Assembly (NCBI GenBank): GCA_021802185.1
Contig: JAKAAV010000135.1
Coordinates: 1 to 6,561 of the forward strand
Length of the DNA: 6,561 bases
Source: Chloroflexota bacterium
Lineage (GTDB): Bacteria > Chloroflexota > Limnocylindria > Limnocylindrales > CSP1-4
Direction of reading: 5' to 3'
Part shown: piece by piece, positions 1-6,415 of the stretch
How positions within the stretch are numbered: position 1 is the first letter of the stretch
How the letters are laid out: the number at the start of each line of letters is the position of its first letter
Made by a program: the position numbers and the translations under genes
Notes under the pieces: model-generated
Told to the model about the DNA's origin: nothing
What the model saw: the letters and a program-made list of their open reading frames with translations, nothing else
The model's database searches: none

Positions 1-294
1 GATCGCCAGAAGCTGGGCCGCGAACAGGGCGAGCGTCAGGATGACGCCGGCCAGGGCCGCGATGACCTTGAGCTCGGAGACGATGTCCCCGAGCTCCGCC
101 TTCAGCAGCGCGACGTGCGCGTGGAGCAGCGCCATCGCGCCGTCCTTCACGCGCTTGATCTCGTCGATGACGCCGGGCGCGGGCCGGGACGGGTCGCCGG
201 GCTCCGTGCCGGGTGGCGGCGGGGGCGGAAACGCGGAGTCCTGCGCACGCTCTGTCGTCAGCGGAATCCCCCCTCCCTGGGTCGAGCTGCCCAC
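1..294 (-). CDS. Holin-X / phage_holin_3_6-like small membrane protein, N-terminal part (partial)
   Basis: The minus-strand frame is open from the window edge through a GTG at 292-294, giving 98 codons with no stop seen; the C-terminus lies outside the window. The N-terminus is a disordered Gly/Pro-rich tail that includes a run of six prolines. It is followed by an amphipathic helical stretch with HVALLKAELGDIVSELKVI and then a hydrophobic segment (AALAGVILTLALFAAQLLAI) running into the edge. A short acidic or basic helix leading into membrane helices is typical of the 'putative actinobacterial holin-X, holin superfamily III' group (DUF1469). Despite the name, these are mostly chromosomal envelope proteins of unknown role, and no phage genes are seen nearby. 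The start is uncertain: the frame stays open further upstream. GTG 294 is preferred for a GGTGGG about six bases before it, but a stronger purine run (268-277) sits inside the frame without a normal start codon after it. Family assignment is by pattern only. Confidence 0.55.
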   Translation of the reverse strand, partial: MGSSTQGGGIPLTTERAQDSAFPPPPPPGTEPGDPSRPAPGVIDEIKRVKDGAMALLHAHVALLKAELGDIVSELKVIAALAGVILTLALFAAQLLAI

Positions 295-300
295 GCGCGT

Positions 301-324
301 CCCACCGGGGCAGCAGTCGGTGGG
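301..324 (-). promoter_or_regulatory. Leader hairpin that pairs with the putative RBS of the holin-like gene
   Basis: A 7-bp inverted repeat (CCCACCG at 301-307 and CGGTGGG at 318-324, 10-base loop) lies just upstream of the proposed GTG start at 294. On the minus-strand RNA the 3' arm contains the GGUGGG that would serve as the ribosome binding site, so folding would hide it. This is meaningful only if GTG 294 is the true start. In DNA this GC-rich, a 7-bp stem may also arise by chance. Confidence 0.3.
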
Positions 325-327
325 GAC

Positions 328-333
328 AGGATA
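328..333 (-). promoter_or_regulatory. Possible -10 element for the holin-like gene
   Basis: TATCCT reads on the minus strand about 35 bases before the proposed GTG start, matching four of six positions of the sigma-70 -10 box in otherwise GC-rich DNA. The only TTG-type -35 candidate (TTGCGA) is 14 bases upstream, which is too close, so this is a weak call. Read-through from groEL past the two hairpins is an alternative source of transcription. Confidence 0.22.
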
Positions 334-444
334 GCGCGGCCGATTCCTCGCAACACCCGTTCCGCGACGGTGGCCGCATTGCGGGCCGCTTGCGCGGGCG
401 TGCGGCTTCGCGGTGCTGGGACGACCGCGGCGCCCCGACGACGA

Positions 445-470
445 ACGGCGGCGGGTCTCCCCGCCGCCGT
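445..470 (-). terminator. Strong hairpin downstream of groEL (second of two), terminator-like
   Basis: A perfect 11-bp inverted repeat (ACGGCGGCGGG at 445-455, CCCGCCGCCGT at 460-470) encloses a 4-base loop. On the groEL (minus) transcript the loop reads GAGA, a stable GNRA tetraloop, and the stem is followed by TTCGTCGTC rather than a clean U-run. Stem length, loop type and position after the groEL stop support an intrinsic terminator or a 3'-end-stabilising structure; the poor U-tract leaves termination efficiency unclear. Confidence 0.6.
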
Positions 471-491
471 CCAGTGGCCTCTTTCGCGTGC

Positions 492-515
492 CCTGCCTCG
501 CGCGAACGAGGCAGG
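492..515 (-). terminator. First hairpin downstream of groEL
   Basis: A perfect 9-bp inverted repeat (CCTGCCTCG at 492-500, CGAGGCAGG at 507-515) with a 6-base loop begins only eight bases after the groEL stop codon. No U-tract follows on either strand. Together with the hairpin at 445-470 it forms a tandem stem-loop array at the 3' end of the groEL message, as expected for a terminator or an mRNA-protecting structure in a high-GC genome. Confidence 0.6.
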
Positions 516-523
516 AGTTCCGA

Positions 524-2251
<1,728 letters not shown>

Positions 2252-2278
2252 TTAGCACTCTCGAGGTGAGATTGCTAA
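2252..2278 (-). promoter_or_regulatory. CIRCE operator (HrcA binding site) of groEL
   Basis: TTAGCACTC at 2252-2260, a 9-base spacer, then GATTGCTAA at 2270-2278. This is the CIRCE consensus TTAGCACTC-N9-GAGTGCTAA with a single mismatch (T for G at the third base of the second arm). It lies about 90 bases upstream of the groEL start and overlaps the predicted -10 box, the standard arrangement for repression by HrcA, which is released on heat shock. HrcA itself is not encoded in the window. It also lies roughly 210 bases before the divergent cinA-like gene, where it is too far away to be an obvious operator. Confidence 0.95.
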
Positions 2279-2300
2279 CACATGTCGCCGGAGCAGTCAA
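2272..2300 (-). promoter_or_regulatory. groEL promoter (sigma-70/SigA type)
   Basis: On the minus strand TTGACT (2295-2300, five of six to the -35 consensus) is followed after 17 bases by TAGCAA (2272-2277), a weak -10 that lies inside the outer arm of the CIRCE element. The geometry explains repression: HrcA bound at CIRCE would cover the -10 and the start site. The -10 match is poor (three of six), so a shift by one base (TTAGCA, 16-base spacer) is equally possible. Confidence 0.6.
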
Positions 2301-2476
2301 GAACGCCCGCCCAGGCCGCCTCCGGTTGGGCGGAAGCGAGCCACCTGGCGTTCGCCTTCTGGGCCGGCGAAGAGCTCGGCGACATCGCGTCGACCCAGTA
2401 CGTGCGCTCGCTCGACCATGGGCGCGTCCGCTCCCGTCCTGATCACGCCGTGGCGCGCGCCCGGCCGGATGCGCGA

Positions 2477-2482
2477 TACCCT
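2477..2482 (+). promoter_or_regulatory. Possible -10 box placing the cinA transcript start at its ATG (leaderless)
   Basis: TACCCT ends six bases before ATG 2489, so transcription would begin at or next to the start codon. Together with the lack of any Shine-Dalgarno this suggests a leaderless mRNA, common in Actinobacteria and Deinococcota and reported in other high-GC groups. No recognisable -35 is present at the expected distance, so support is modest. Confidence 0.3.
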
Positions 2483-2488
2483 GCGCAG

Positions 2489-3703
2489 ATGCCGTCGCCC
2501 GATCCCCACCGAGCCGTCATCCTCGCCGTCGGTACCGAGCTGACGACGGGCCAGACGCGCGATTCCAACGGCGGCGACATCGGCGCGGAGCTGAGCGCAC
2601 TCGGCGTGCAGGTCATCCGCATCATGCAGCTGCCCGACGACCTCGACGCGGTTGCGGACGCCTTCCGGCGCGGGATGGACGATGCCGACCTCGTCGTCAG
2701 CACCGGTGGCCTCGGACCGACACCGGACGACCTCACGCGGGAGGCGATCGCCCGGGCCGTCGGCGCAAGGGTCCACGTGGATCCCGAGCTCGAGCGCTGG
2801 CTCGTCGAGCTGTTCGAGCGGCGGGGCATGCGGATGCCCGACGCGAACCGCAAGCAGGCCTGGCTGATCGACGGGGCAGAGGCGCTGCCGAACCGGGGCG
2901 GCACCGCGCCGGGCTGGTGGATGGAACGGGATGGCCGGATCGTGGTCGCGCTCCCGGGTCCGCCCCGCGAGGCCCTGCCGATGTGGCGTTCGGACGTGCT
3001 GCCACGGCTCCGATCGCACGGCATCACGGCCCAGATCGCCGTCCGGACGCTCCGGCTCACCGGGATCGGCGAGTCGCACGTGGCCGAGGCGCTCGGCGAA
3101 CCCATGCTGCGTGCCGCCAACCCGGTCGTCGCGACGTACGCGCGACCCGACGCGGTAGACGTCCGGATCACGGCGCGGCCGGGCCTGGCCTCCGACCGAG
3201 GCGCTGTGCTGAGCGCGGAGGAGATCCTCGCCGACGCGCAGCGCCGGGTCGAGGTCGCGCTGGGCCGCCATGTCTTCGCGTACGACGACGAGACGTGGCC
3301 GGACGTGCTCGGGCGCGCGCTCGGCGATCGGACGGTCGCGACGTGGGAACGAGGCACCTCCGGAGCGCTCGCCGCCCTGCTGGCGCACGCGCCGTGGTTC
3401 ACGTTCGGGGAGATCCACCGGGACGGCGGCGAGCCCGCGACCGGCCGGGGCGACGTCCAGGGGCTGGTCTCGGCGGCGGTCGACGTGCGCACACGCGCGG
3501 GAACCCGCGTGGGCCTGGCGCTCGAGGCCCGGTCGAGGCCGGCCGACACCGGCGTCGTGATCGGGGTCGACGTCGACGGGCGGCGGACCGGGGAGACGAG
3601 CGTCGCGTTCCTGGCGGGCGCGCAGGGGCGCCGGCGAGCGGCCCTCGCCGCGTGCGCGCTGCTGTGGCGCGCGCTCCGCGACCCCGGAGACGCACGCGAC
3701 TGA
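2489..3703 (+). CDS. cinA: CinA-family protein with degenerate C-terminal amidase domain
   Basis: 404 residues from ATG 2489. The N-terminal half is a MoCF (MoaB/Mog-like) domain: VILAVGTELTTGQ (10-22), the strongly conserved TGGLGPTPDDLTRE (72-85), NRKQAWLIDGAEALPN (120-135) with GGTAPG (137-142), and ALPGPPRE (154-161). A middle region carries RLTGIGESHVAEAL (189-202) and the VDVRITAR strand (223-230), as in CinA. CinA proteins act on nucleotide derivatives: the N-terminal domain is linked to ADP-ribose hydrolysis and the C-terminal PncC domain to NMN deamidation. Here the C-terminal part (about 270-404) lacks the AESCTGG loop, replaced near 286-292 by WERGTSG, and no YSNEAK or TGxAGP motif is visible, so NMN amidase activity is doubtful. 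The in-frame extension upstream to 2282 shows no family similarity and overlaps the groEL control region. No clear Shine-Dalgarno precedes ATG 2489; GTG 2450 is an alternative. Confidence 0.85.
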   Translation: MPSPDPHRAVILAVGTELTTGQTRDSNGGDIGAELSALGVQVIRIMQLPDDLDAVADAFRRGMDDADLVVSTGGLGPTPDDLTREAIARAVGARVHVDPELERWLVELFERRGMRMPDANRKQAWLIDGAEALPNRGGTAPGWWMERDGRIVVALPGPPREALPMWRSDVLPRLRSHGITAQIAVRTLRLTGIGESHVAEALGEPMLRAANPVVATYARPDAVDVRITARPGLASDRGAVLSAEEILADAQRRVEVALGRHVFAYDDETWPDVLGRALGDRTVATWERGTSGALAALLAHAPWFTFGEIHRDGGEPATGRGDVQGLVSAAVDVRTRAGTRVGLALEARSRPADTGVVIGVDVDGRRTGETSVAFLAGAQGRRRAALAACALLWRALRDPGDARD

Positions 3704-3758
3704 CCGGAAACGAGCGCGACCGACCGGAAACGAGCGCGACCGACCGGAAACGCGCGAC
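3702..3758. repeat. Tandem repeat, 20-base unit, about 2.8 copies, at the cinA stop codon
   Basis: The unit GACCGGAAACGAGCGCGACC occurs at 3702-3721 and again, identically, at 3722-3741. A third copy at 3742-3758 carries a 2-base deletion. The last ten bases of the coding region (3691-3700) resemble the second half of the unit with two mismatches. The repeat starts inside the TGA stop (3701-3703) and fills most of the 72-base gap between the convergent cinA and mrp genes. Its period is not a multiple of three and it is non-coding. No U-tailed hairpin terminator is visible in this gap, so the repeat is the only notable structure between the converging genes. Confidence 0.9.
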
Positions 3759-3775
3759 GGTTGTGGCGGGACCGG

Positions 3776-4852
3776 CTAGCTGACCGAGAGGACGGGGGCG
3801 CTGCGCGCGGCGCGTACGCTCATCCGCGCCGCGACCGTCCGCGCCAGCGTCCGCATCGCATCCGCCGCGGGACCGGCATCGCGCTGGGCGACGGCGGGCA
3901 CGCCGACGTCGCCGCCCTGCCGGACGCGGATGTCCAGCGGGATCCCACCGAAGTACTCGAGGTCGTGCTCGCGCGCGAACCGCTCCCCTCCTCCGCGGCC
4001 GAAGATCTCGGTCGCCTCGCCACAGTGGGGGCACACGAACGCAGTCATGTTCTCGACGATGCCCATGACCGGCACGCTGAGCCGCTCGAACATCGCGAGC
4101 GCCTTCGTCACGTCGAGCAGCGACACCTCCTGCGGCGTCGTCACGAGCACGGCGCCGCTGAGCGGAACGGCCTGCGCGAGCGTCAGCTGCGCGTCAGACG
4201 TGCCCGGCGGCAGGTCGATGACGAGGTAGTCGAGCTCGCCCCACTCGACGTCGCGCAGGAACTGCTGGATCGCGCCCCCGACGAGCGGCCCACGCCACAC
4301 GATCGGCTGTCCTTCCGGCACGAAGAACTGGATCGAGATGACCTTCACGCCGTATCGCTCGAGCGGCATGATCTTGTTGTTGGGGCTGGCGACGGGCTGC
4401 CCCTCGACGCCGAGCATGAGGGGGATGTTCGGGCCGGTGATGTCCGCGTCGAGGAGGCCGACCCTCGCGCCGTCCTGCGAGAGCGCGACGGCGAGGTTCG
4501 CCGCGACCGTCGACTTCCCGACGCCGCCCTTGCCCGACGCGACGGCGACGACGTTCCTGACGCCCGGAACGAGCTGCTGAGCCTGCGCAGGTGCGGCGCG
4601 GCGCACGTTGCTCGTCCACGTCACCGAGACCTCGCGCGCGCCGGCGGCCCGGAGGACCTCGCGCGCGTTCCGTTCGATCTCGTCCTTGAGCGGGCACGCG
4701 GGCGTCGTCAGCTCGATGGTGAACGCGACGGCGCCGTCGTCCGACACGGAGATGTCCCGGACCATGTTGAGCGTGACGATGTCGCGGCCCAGCTCGGGCT
4801 CCTGGACGGTGCGCAACTGGTCGAGCACGCGCGCTTCGTTGAGTTCGTTCAT
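3776..4852 (-). CDS. mrp: Mrp/ApbC-family iron-sulfur cluster carrier P-loop ATPase
   Basis: 358 residues from ATG 4852. Residues 1-80 are a DUF59 (MIP18-like) domain with EPELGRDIV (18-26) and the TPACPLKDEI segment (50-59) holding its conserved cysteine. The rest is a MinD/Mrp-type NTPase: deviant Walker A GKGGVGKST (107-115), LLDADITGPNIP (133-144), VIDLPPGTSD (211-220), TTPQEVSLLDV (238-248) and the VENMTAF-CPHC stretch with the CxxC pair C274/C277. In Mrp/ApbC/Nbp35 proteins the CxxC pair binds a transferable [4Fe-4S] cluster at a dimer interface and ATP hydrolysis is needed for delivery to apoproteins in the cytoplasm. All these residues are intact, so it should be active. An in-frame GTG at 4888 would add 12 residues; ATG 4852 is preferred because MNELNEARVLDQL matches the usual family N-terminus, although neither start has a strong Shine-Dalgarno. 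It converges with cinA and diverges from the transporter operon. Confidence 0.95.
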   Translation of the reverse strand: MNELNEARVLDQLRTVQEPELGRDIVTLNMVRDISVSDDGAVAFTIELTTPACPLKDEIERNAREVLRAAGAREVSVTWTSNVRRAAPAQAQQLVPGVRNVVAVASGKGGVGKSTVAANLAVALSQDGARVGLLDADITGPNIPLMLGVEGQPVASPNNKIMPLERYGVKVISIQFFVPEGQPIVWRGPLVGGAIQQFLRDVEWGELDYLVIDLPPGTSDAQLTLAQAVPLSGAVLVTTPQEVSLLDVTKALAMFERLSVPVMGIVENMTAFVCPHCGEATEIFGRGGGERFAREHDLEYFGGIPLDIRVRQGGDVGVPAVAQRDAGPAADAMRTLARTVAARMSVRAARSAPVLSVS

Positions 4853-4972
4853 GCCTGGTGGTCGGGCCTCGGTGAGGGGGCGTCCCACCGGTCATGGTCG
4901 GCGAGGACGCGGGGCGTGCAGACTGCGGACGGGCGGCTCGCCCGCGAGGGTTTCGCTCGTGCGTCCGACGAA

Positions 4973-4978
4973 ATGATA
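4973..4978 (-). promoter_or_regulatory. Candidate -10 box for mrp
   Basis: TATCAT on the minus strand matches five of six positions of the sigma-70 -10 consensus and stands out in GC-rich DNA. The region 17-18 bases upstream (TTCTCG, 4997-5002) is only a weak -35. It would give an untranslated leader of about 115 bases before ATG 4852, in which two mutually exclusive short stems (CTCGC/GCGAG and GGGCG/CGCCC, around 4931-4948) could form. Confidence 0.4.
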
Positions 4979-5115
4979 GCCGTCGAAGCCGACGAACGAG
5001 AAGAGCGGCGAGGGAACGGCAGGGACGACGCGCCCGACAACCCGGAGACGGTGCAGCGTTTCCGCCGTCGCGTGTGCGAATATCCAATTGGGCAGCCCCA
5101 GGAGACACGAATCTC

Positions 5116-5132
5116 ATCCGGATGGCCCATCC
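5116..5132. promoter_or_regulatory. Overlapping palindromes abutting the pot -35 box; possible operator
   Basis: CATCCGGATG (5116-5125) is a perfect 10-base palindrome and overlaps GGATGG-C-CCATCC (5120-5132), a perfect 6-1-6 inverted repeat. The result is three copies of the same half-site in alternating orientation, ending one base before the TTGACA at 5133. The position suits an activator, or a repressor touching the -35. The cognate regulator is unknown and none is encoded here. Confidence 0.45.
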
Positions 5133-5163
5133 TTGACACGCCTTTCGGCCTGTGCCCTATACT
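5133..5163 (+). promoter_or_regulatory. Promoter of the pot-type transporter operon
   Basis: TTGACA (5133-5138, perfect -35) and TATACT (5158-5163, five of six to the -10) are separated by 19 bases, two more than the optimum of 17. The hexamers are the best match in the window and lie about 85 bases before the potA start, predicting transcription from around 5170. The long spacer would weaken basal activity and may make the promoter dependent on an activator or on supercoiling. Confidence 0.75.
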
Positions 5164-5171
5164 CCCGACCT

Positions 5172-5197
5172 TGCTGAAACCCGGCAGGGTTGCAGCA
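5172..5197 (+). promoter_or_regulatory. Stem-loop at the 5' end of the pot mRNA leader
   Basis: TGCTG (5172-5176) pairs with CAGCA (5193-5197) and AACCC (5178-5182) with GGGTT (5187-5191), separated by one A-G mismatch and closed by a GGCA tetraloop. It would form at or within a few bases of the predicted transcript start, leaving about 50 unstructured bases up to the ribosome binding site. A 5'-terminal stem often protects mRNA from decay; a protein- or ligand-binding role is possible but unsupported. It matches no riboswitch class I recognise and lacks a following U-run, so it is not an obvious attenuator. Confidence 0.5.
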
Positions 5198-5231
5198 CCC
5201 GCGTCCACGTCGGCTTTCCCCCCGCGCTCGC

Positions 5232-5237
5232 AAGGAG
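5232..5237 (+). promoter_or_regulatory. Ribosome binding site deciding the potA start
   Basis: AAGGAG is the only good Shine-Dalgarno in the leader and lies 12 bases before GTG 5250. The spacing is longer than the usual 5-9, but there is no other in-frame start between it and the conserved N-terminus, so it selects GTG 5250 over the upstream in-frame TTG at 5190, which falls inside the leader stem-loop. Confidence 0.65.
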
Positions 5238-5249
5238 TGGCCTGGTCAG

Positions 5250-6377
5250 GTGCCGGAGATCGACGTCCGCCTCGTCGATGTCACCAAGCGGTTCGGCCCC
5301 GACATCGTCGCGGTCGACCACATCAACCTCGAGGTCCGGGACGGCGAGTTCTTCTCGCTGCTCGGCCCGTCCGGATGCGGCAAGACGACCACGCTCCGGA
5401 TGATCGGTGGGTTCGAGCAGCCCACCAGCGGGCTCATCGAGCTGCAGGGGCGGGACGTCACCTGGCTTCCCCCCTACCGCCGCAACGTCAACACGGTCTT
5501 CCAGAACTACGCGCTCTTCCCGCACCTCAGCATCTACGAGAACGTCGCGTTCGGCCTGCGGCGGCGCAAGGTGCCGGACCGCGAGATCCGGACGCGCGTC
5601 GCGGAGATGCTCCGCCTGGTGGAGCTGCCCGGCTACGAGAAACGACGGCCCGGGCAGATCTCCGGGGGCCAGGCGCAGCGCGTTGCCCTTGCGCGCGCGC
5701 TCATCAACCGGCCCGCCGTGCTCCTCCTCGACGAACCGCTCGGCGCGCTCGACCTCAAGCTCCGCAAGCAGATGCAGGTCGAGCTCAAGCGGATCCAGCA
5801 GGAGGTCGGGATCACGTTCATCTACGTGACCCACGACCAGGAAGAGGCGATGACGATGTCGGATCGCATCGCCGTGATGAACGCGGGCCACTACGAGCAG
5901 CTCGGCAGCCCCGAGGAGCTGTACGAGCGGCCGACGACGAAGTTCGTCGCGGGATTCCTGGGCATCAGCAACATGCTGCGCGGGACGCGTCTGGGCGACG
6001 ACGGGGCCTATGCCACCGTCCAGGTCGCCGGAGGCGACGTGCTGCGCGTGCCGCGCGAGCGCCTGAACGCCCACGCGGACGTCGAGATCGGCATCCGGCC
6101 CGAGAAGATCCGGATGGTCGCGGGCGACACGCCCGCGCGAGAACCGATGAACTGCCTGCGCGGCCGGATCGTGGACGCCAGCTACATGGGGGTGAGCACG
6201 CAGTACATCGTCCGCGTGGGTGACGAGACCGACCTGACGGTCTATGAGCAGAACGTCGAACGGACGGAGGCCGGCTCGCTCCACCGGCCCGGCGACAGCG
6301 TGGGCCTGTCGTGGACGCCGGAGCACACCTTCGTCATTCGGGACGCCGCCGGCGTGGAAGCCGGGGGACAGGCGTGA
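5250..6377 (+). CDS. potA: Spermidine/putrescine-type ABC transporter ATP-binding protein (PotA-like)
   Basis: 375 residues from GTG 5250. It is the cytoplasmic ATPase that powers substrate import through a PotB/PotC-type permease. Residues 1-235 form the nucleotide-binding domain: Walker A GPSGCGKTT (39-47), Q-loop VFQNYALFPH (83-92, Q85), signature ISGGQAQRVALARAL (137-151), Walker B VLLLDEP (157-163), D-loop GALD (165-168) and the switch histidine in YVTHD (H195). All catalytic residues are present; the signature begins ISGGQ and reads QAQ where LSGGQQQ is usual, a mild change. Residues 240-365 are a TOBE_2 regulatory domain with IGIRPEKIRM (280-289), YMGVSTQYIVRV (312-323) and a VYEQN segment (331-335), the PotA style rather than the maltose or iron style. 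Transported substrate is inferred from this similarity; thiamine, iron or other organic cations cannot be excluded. A binding lipoprotein gene follows 38 bases after the stop, clearly the same operon. Confidence 0.92.
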   Translation: MPEIDVRLVDVTKRFGPDIVAVDHINLEVRDGEFFSLLGPSGCGKTTTLRMIGGFEQPTSGLIELQGRDVTWLPPYRRNVNTVFQNYALFPHLSIYENVAFGLRRRKVPDREIRTRVAEMLRLVELPGYEKRRPGQISGGQAQRVALARALINRPAVLLLDEPLGALDLKLRKQMQVELKRIQQEVGITFIYVTHDQEEAMTMSDRIAVMNAGHYEQLGSPEELYERPTTKFVAGFLGISNMLRGTRLGDDGAYATVQVAGGDVLRVPRERLNAHADVEIGIRPEKIRMVAGDTPAREPMNCLRGRIVDASYMGVSTQYIVRVGDETDLTVYEQNVERTEAGSLHRPGDSVGLSWTPEHTFVIRDAAGVEAGGQA

Positions 6378-6415
6378 GGGTCATGCGACGCAGTGCCGAG
6401 GAGGAGACGCACGCG

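Larger units (their letters stand above)
4853..5249. other. Divergent intergenic region between mrp and the pot operon
   Basis: About 400 bases with no convincing gene. Minus-strand frames through it lack family similarity and run into the mrp start or the pot promoter. It contains a candidate mrp -10 box (4973-4978), an AT-rich patch with the palindrome CCAATTGG (5084-5091), overlapping CATCC/GGATG palindromes (5116-5132), the pot promoter and a leader stem-loop. AT-rich bases are otherwise rare in the window, which marks 5075-5095 and 5155-5165 as likely control DNA. Confidence 0.7.

Noticed and set aside
1..294. Prophage remnant suggested by the holin-like protein
   Set aside because: The holin-X family is widespread as a chromosomal membrane protein, the flanking genes are housekeeping, and no other phage gene, att site or composition shift is visible.
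2282..2488. N-terminal extension of the cinA frame to the ATG at 2282
   Set aside because: The extra 69 residues show no CinA similarity and lie against the groEL promoter and CIRCE; family N-termini begin just before the VILAVGTEL strand, as with ATG 2489.
2297..3418. 373-codon open frame on the minus strand opposite cinA
   Set aside because: It mirrors the well-supported CinA domain motifs on the other strand, has low-complexity Arg-rich composition and overlaps the groEL promoter.
3691..3758. Tandem repeat as a CRISPR array
   Set aside because: The units are directly adjacent with no spacers and are only 20 bases long, with fewer than three copies.
5084..5091. CCAATTGG palindrome as an operator
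   Set aside because: It is only 8 bases long, does not extend, and sits about 40 bases upstream of the pot -35 and about 100 upstream of the mrp -10 candidate; too short to call on its own.
4849..5208. 119-codon minus-strand frame in the mrp/pot intergenic region
   Set aside because: It overlaps the mrp start and runs backwards through the pot promoter and leader stem, has no similarity I recognise, and is Ser/Arg-rich as expected for non-coding GC-rich DNA.
3761..6223. 820-codon open frame on the plus strand spanning mrp antisense, the intergenic region and potA out of frame
   Set aside because: It crosses two confirmed genes on different strands and shows no family motif; a codon-bias artefact.
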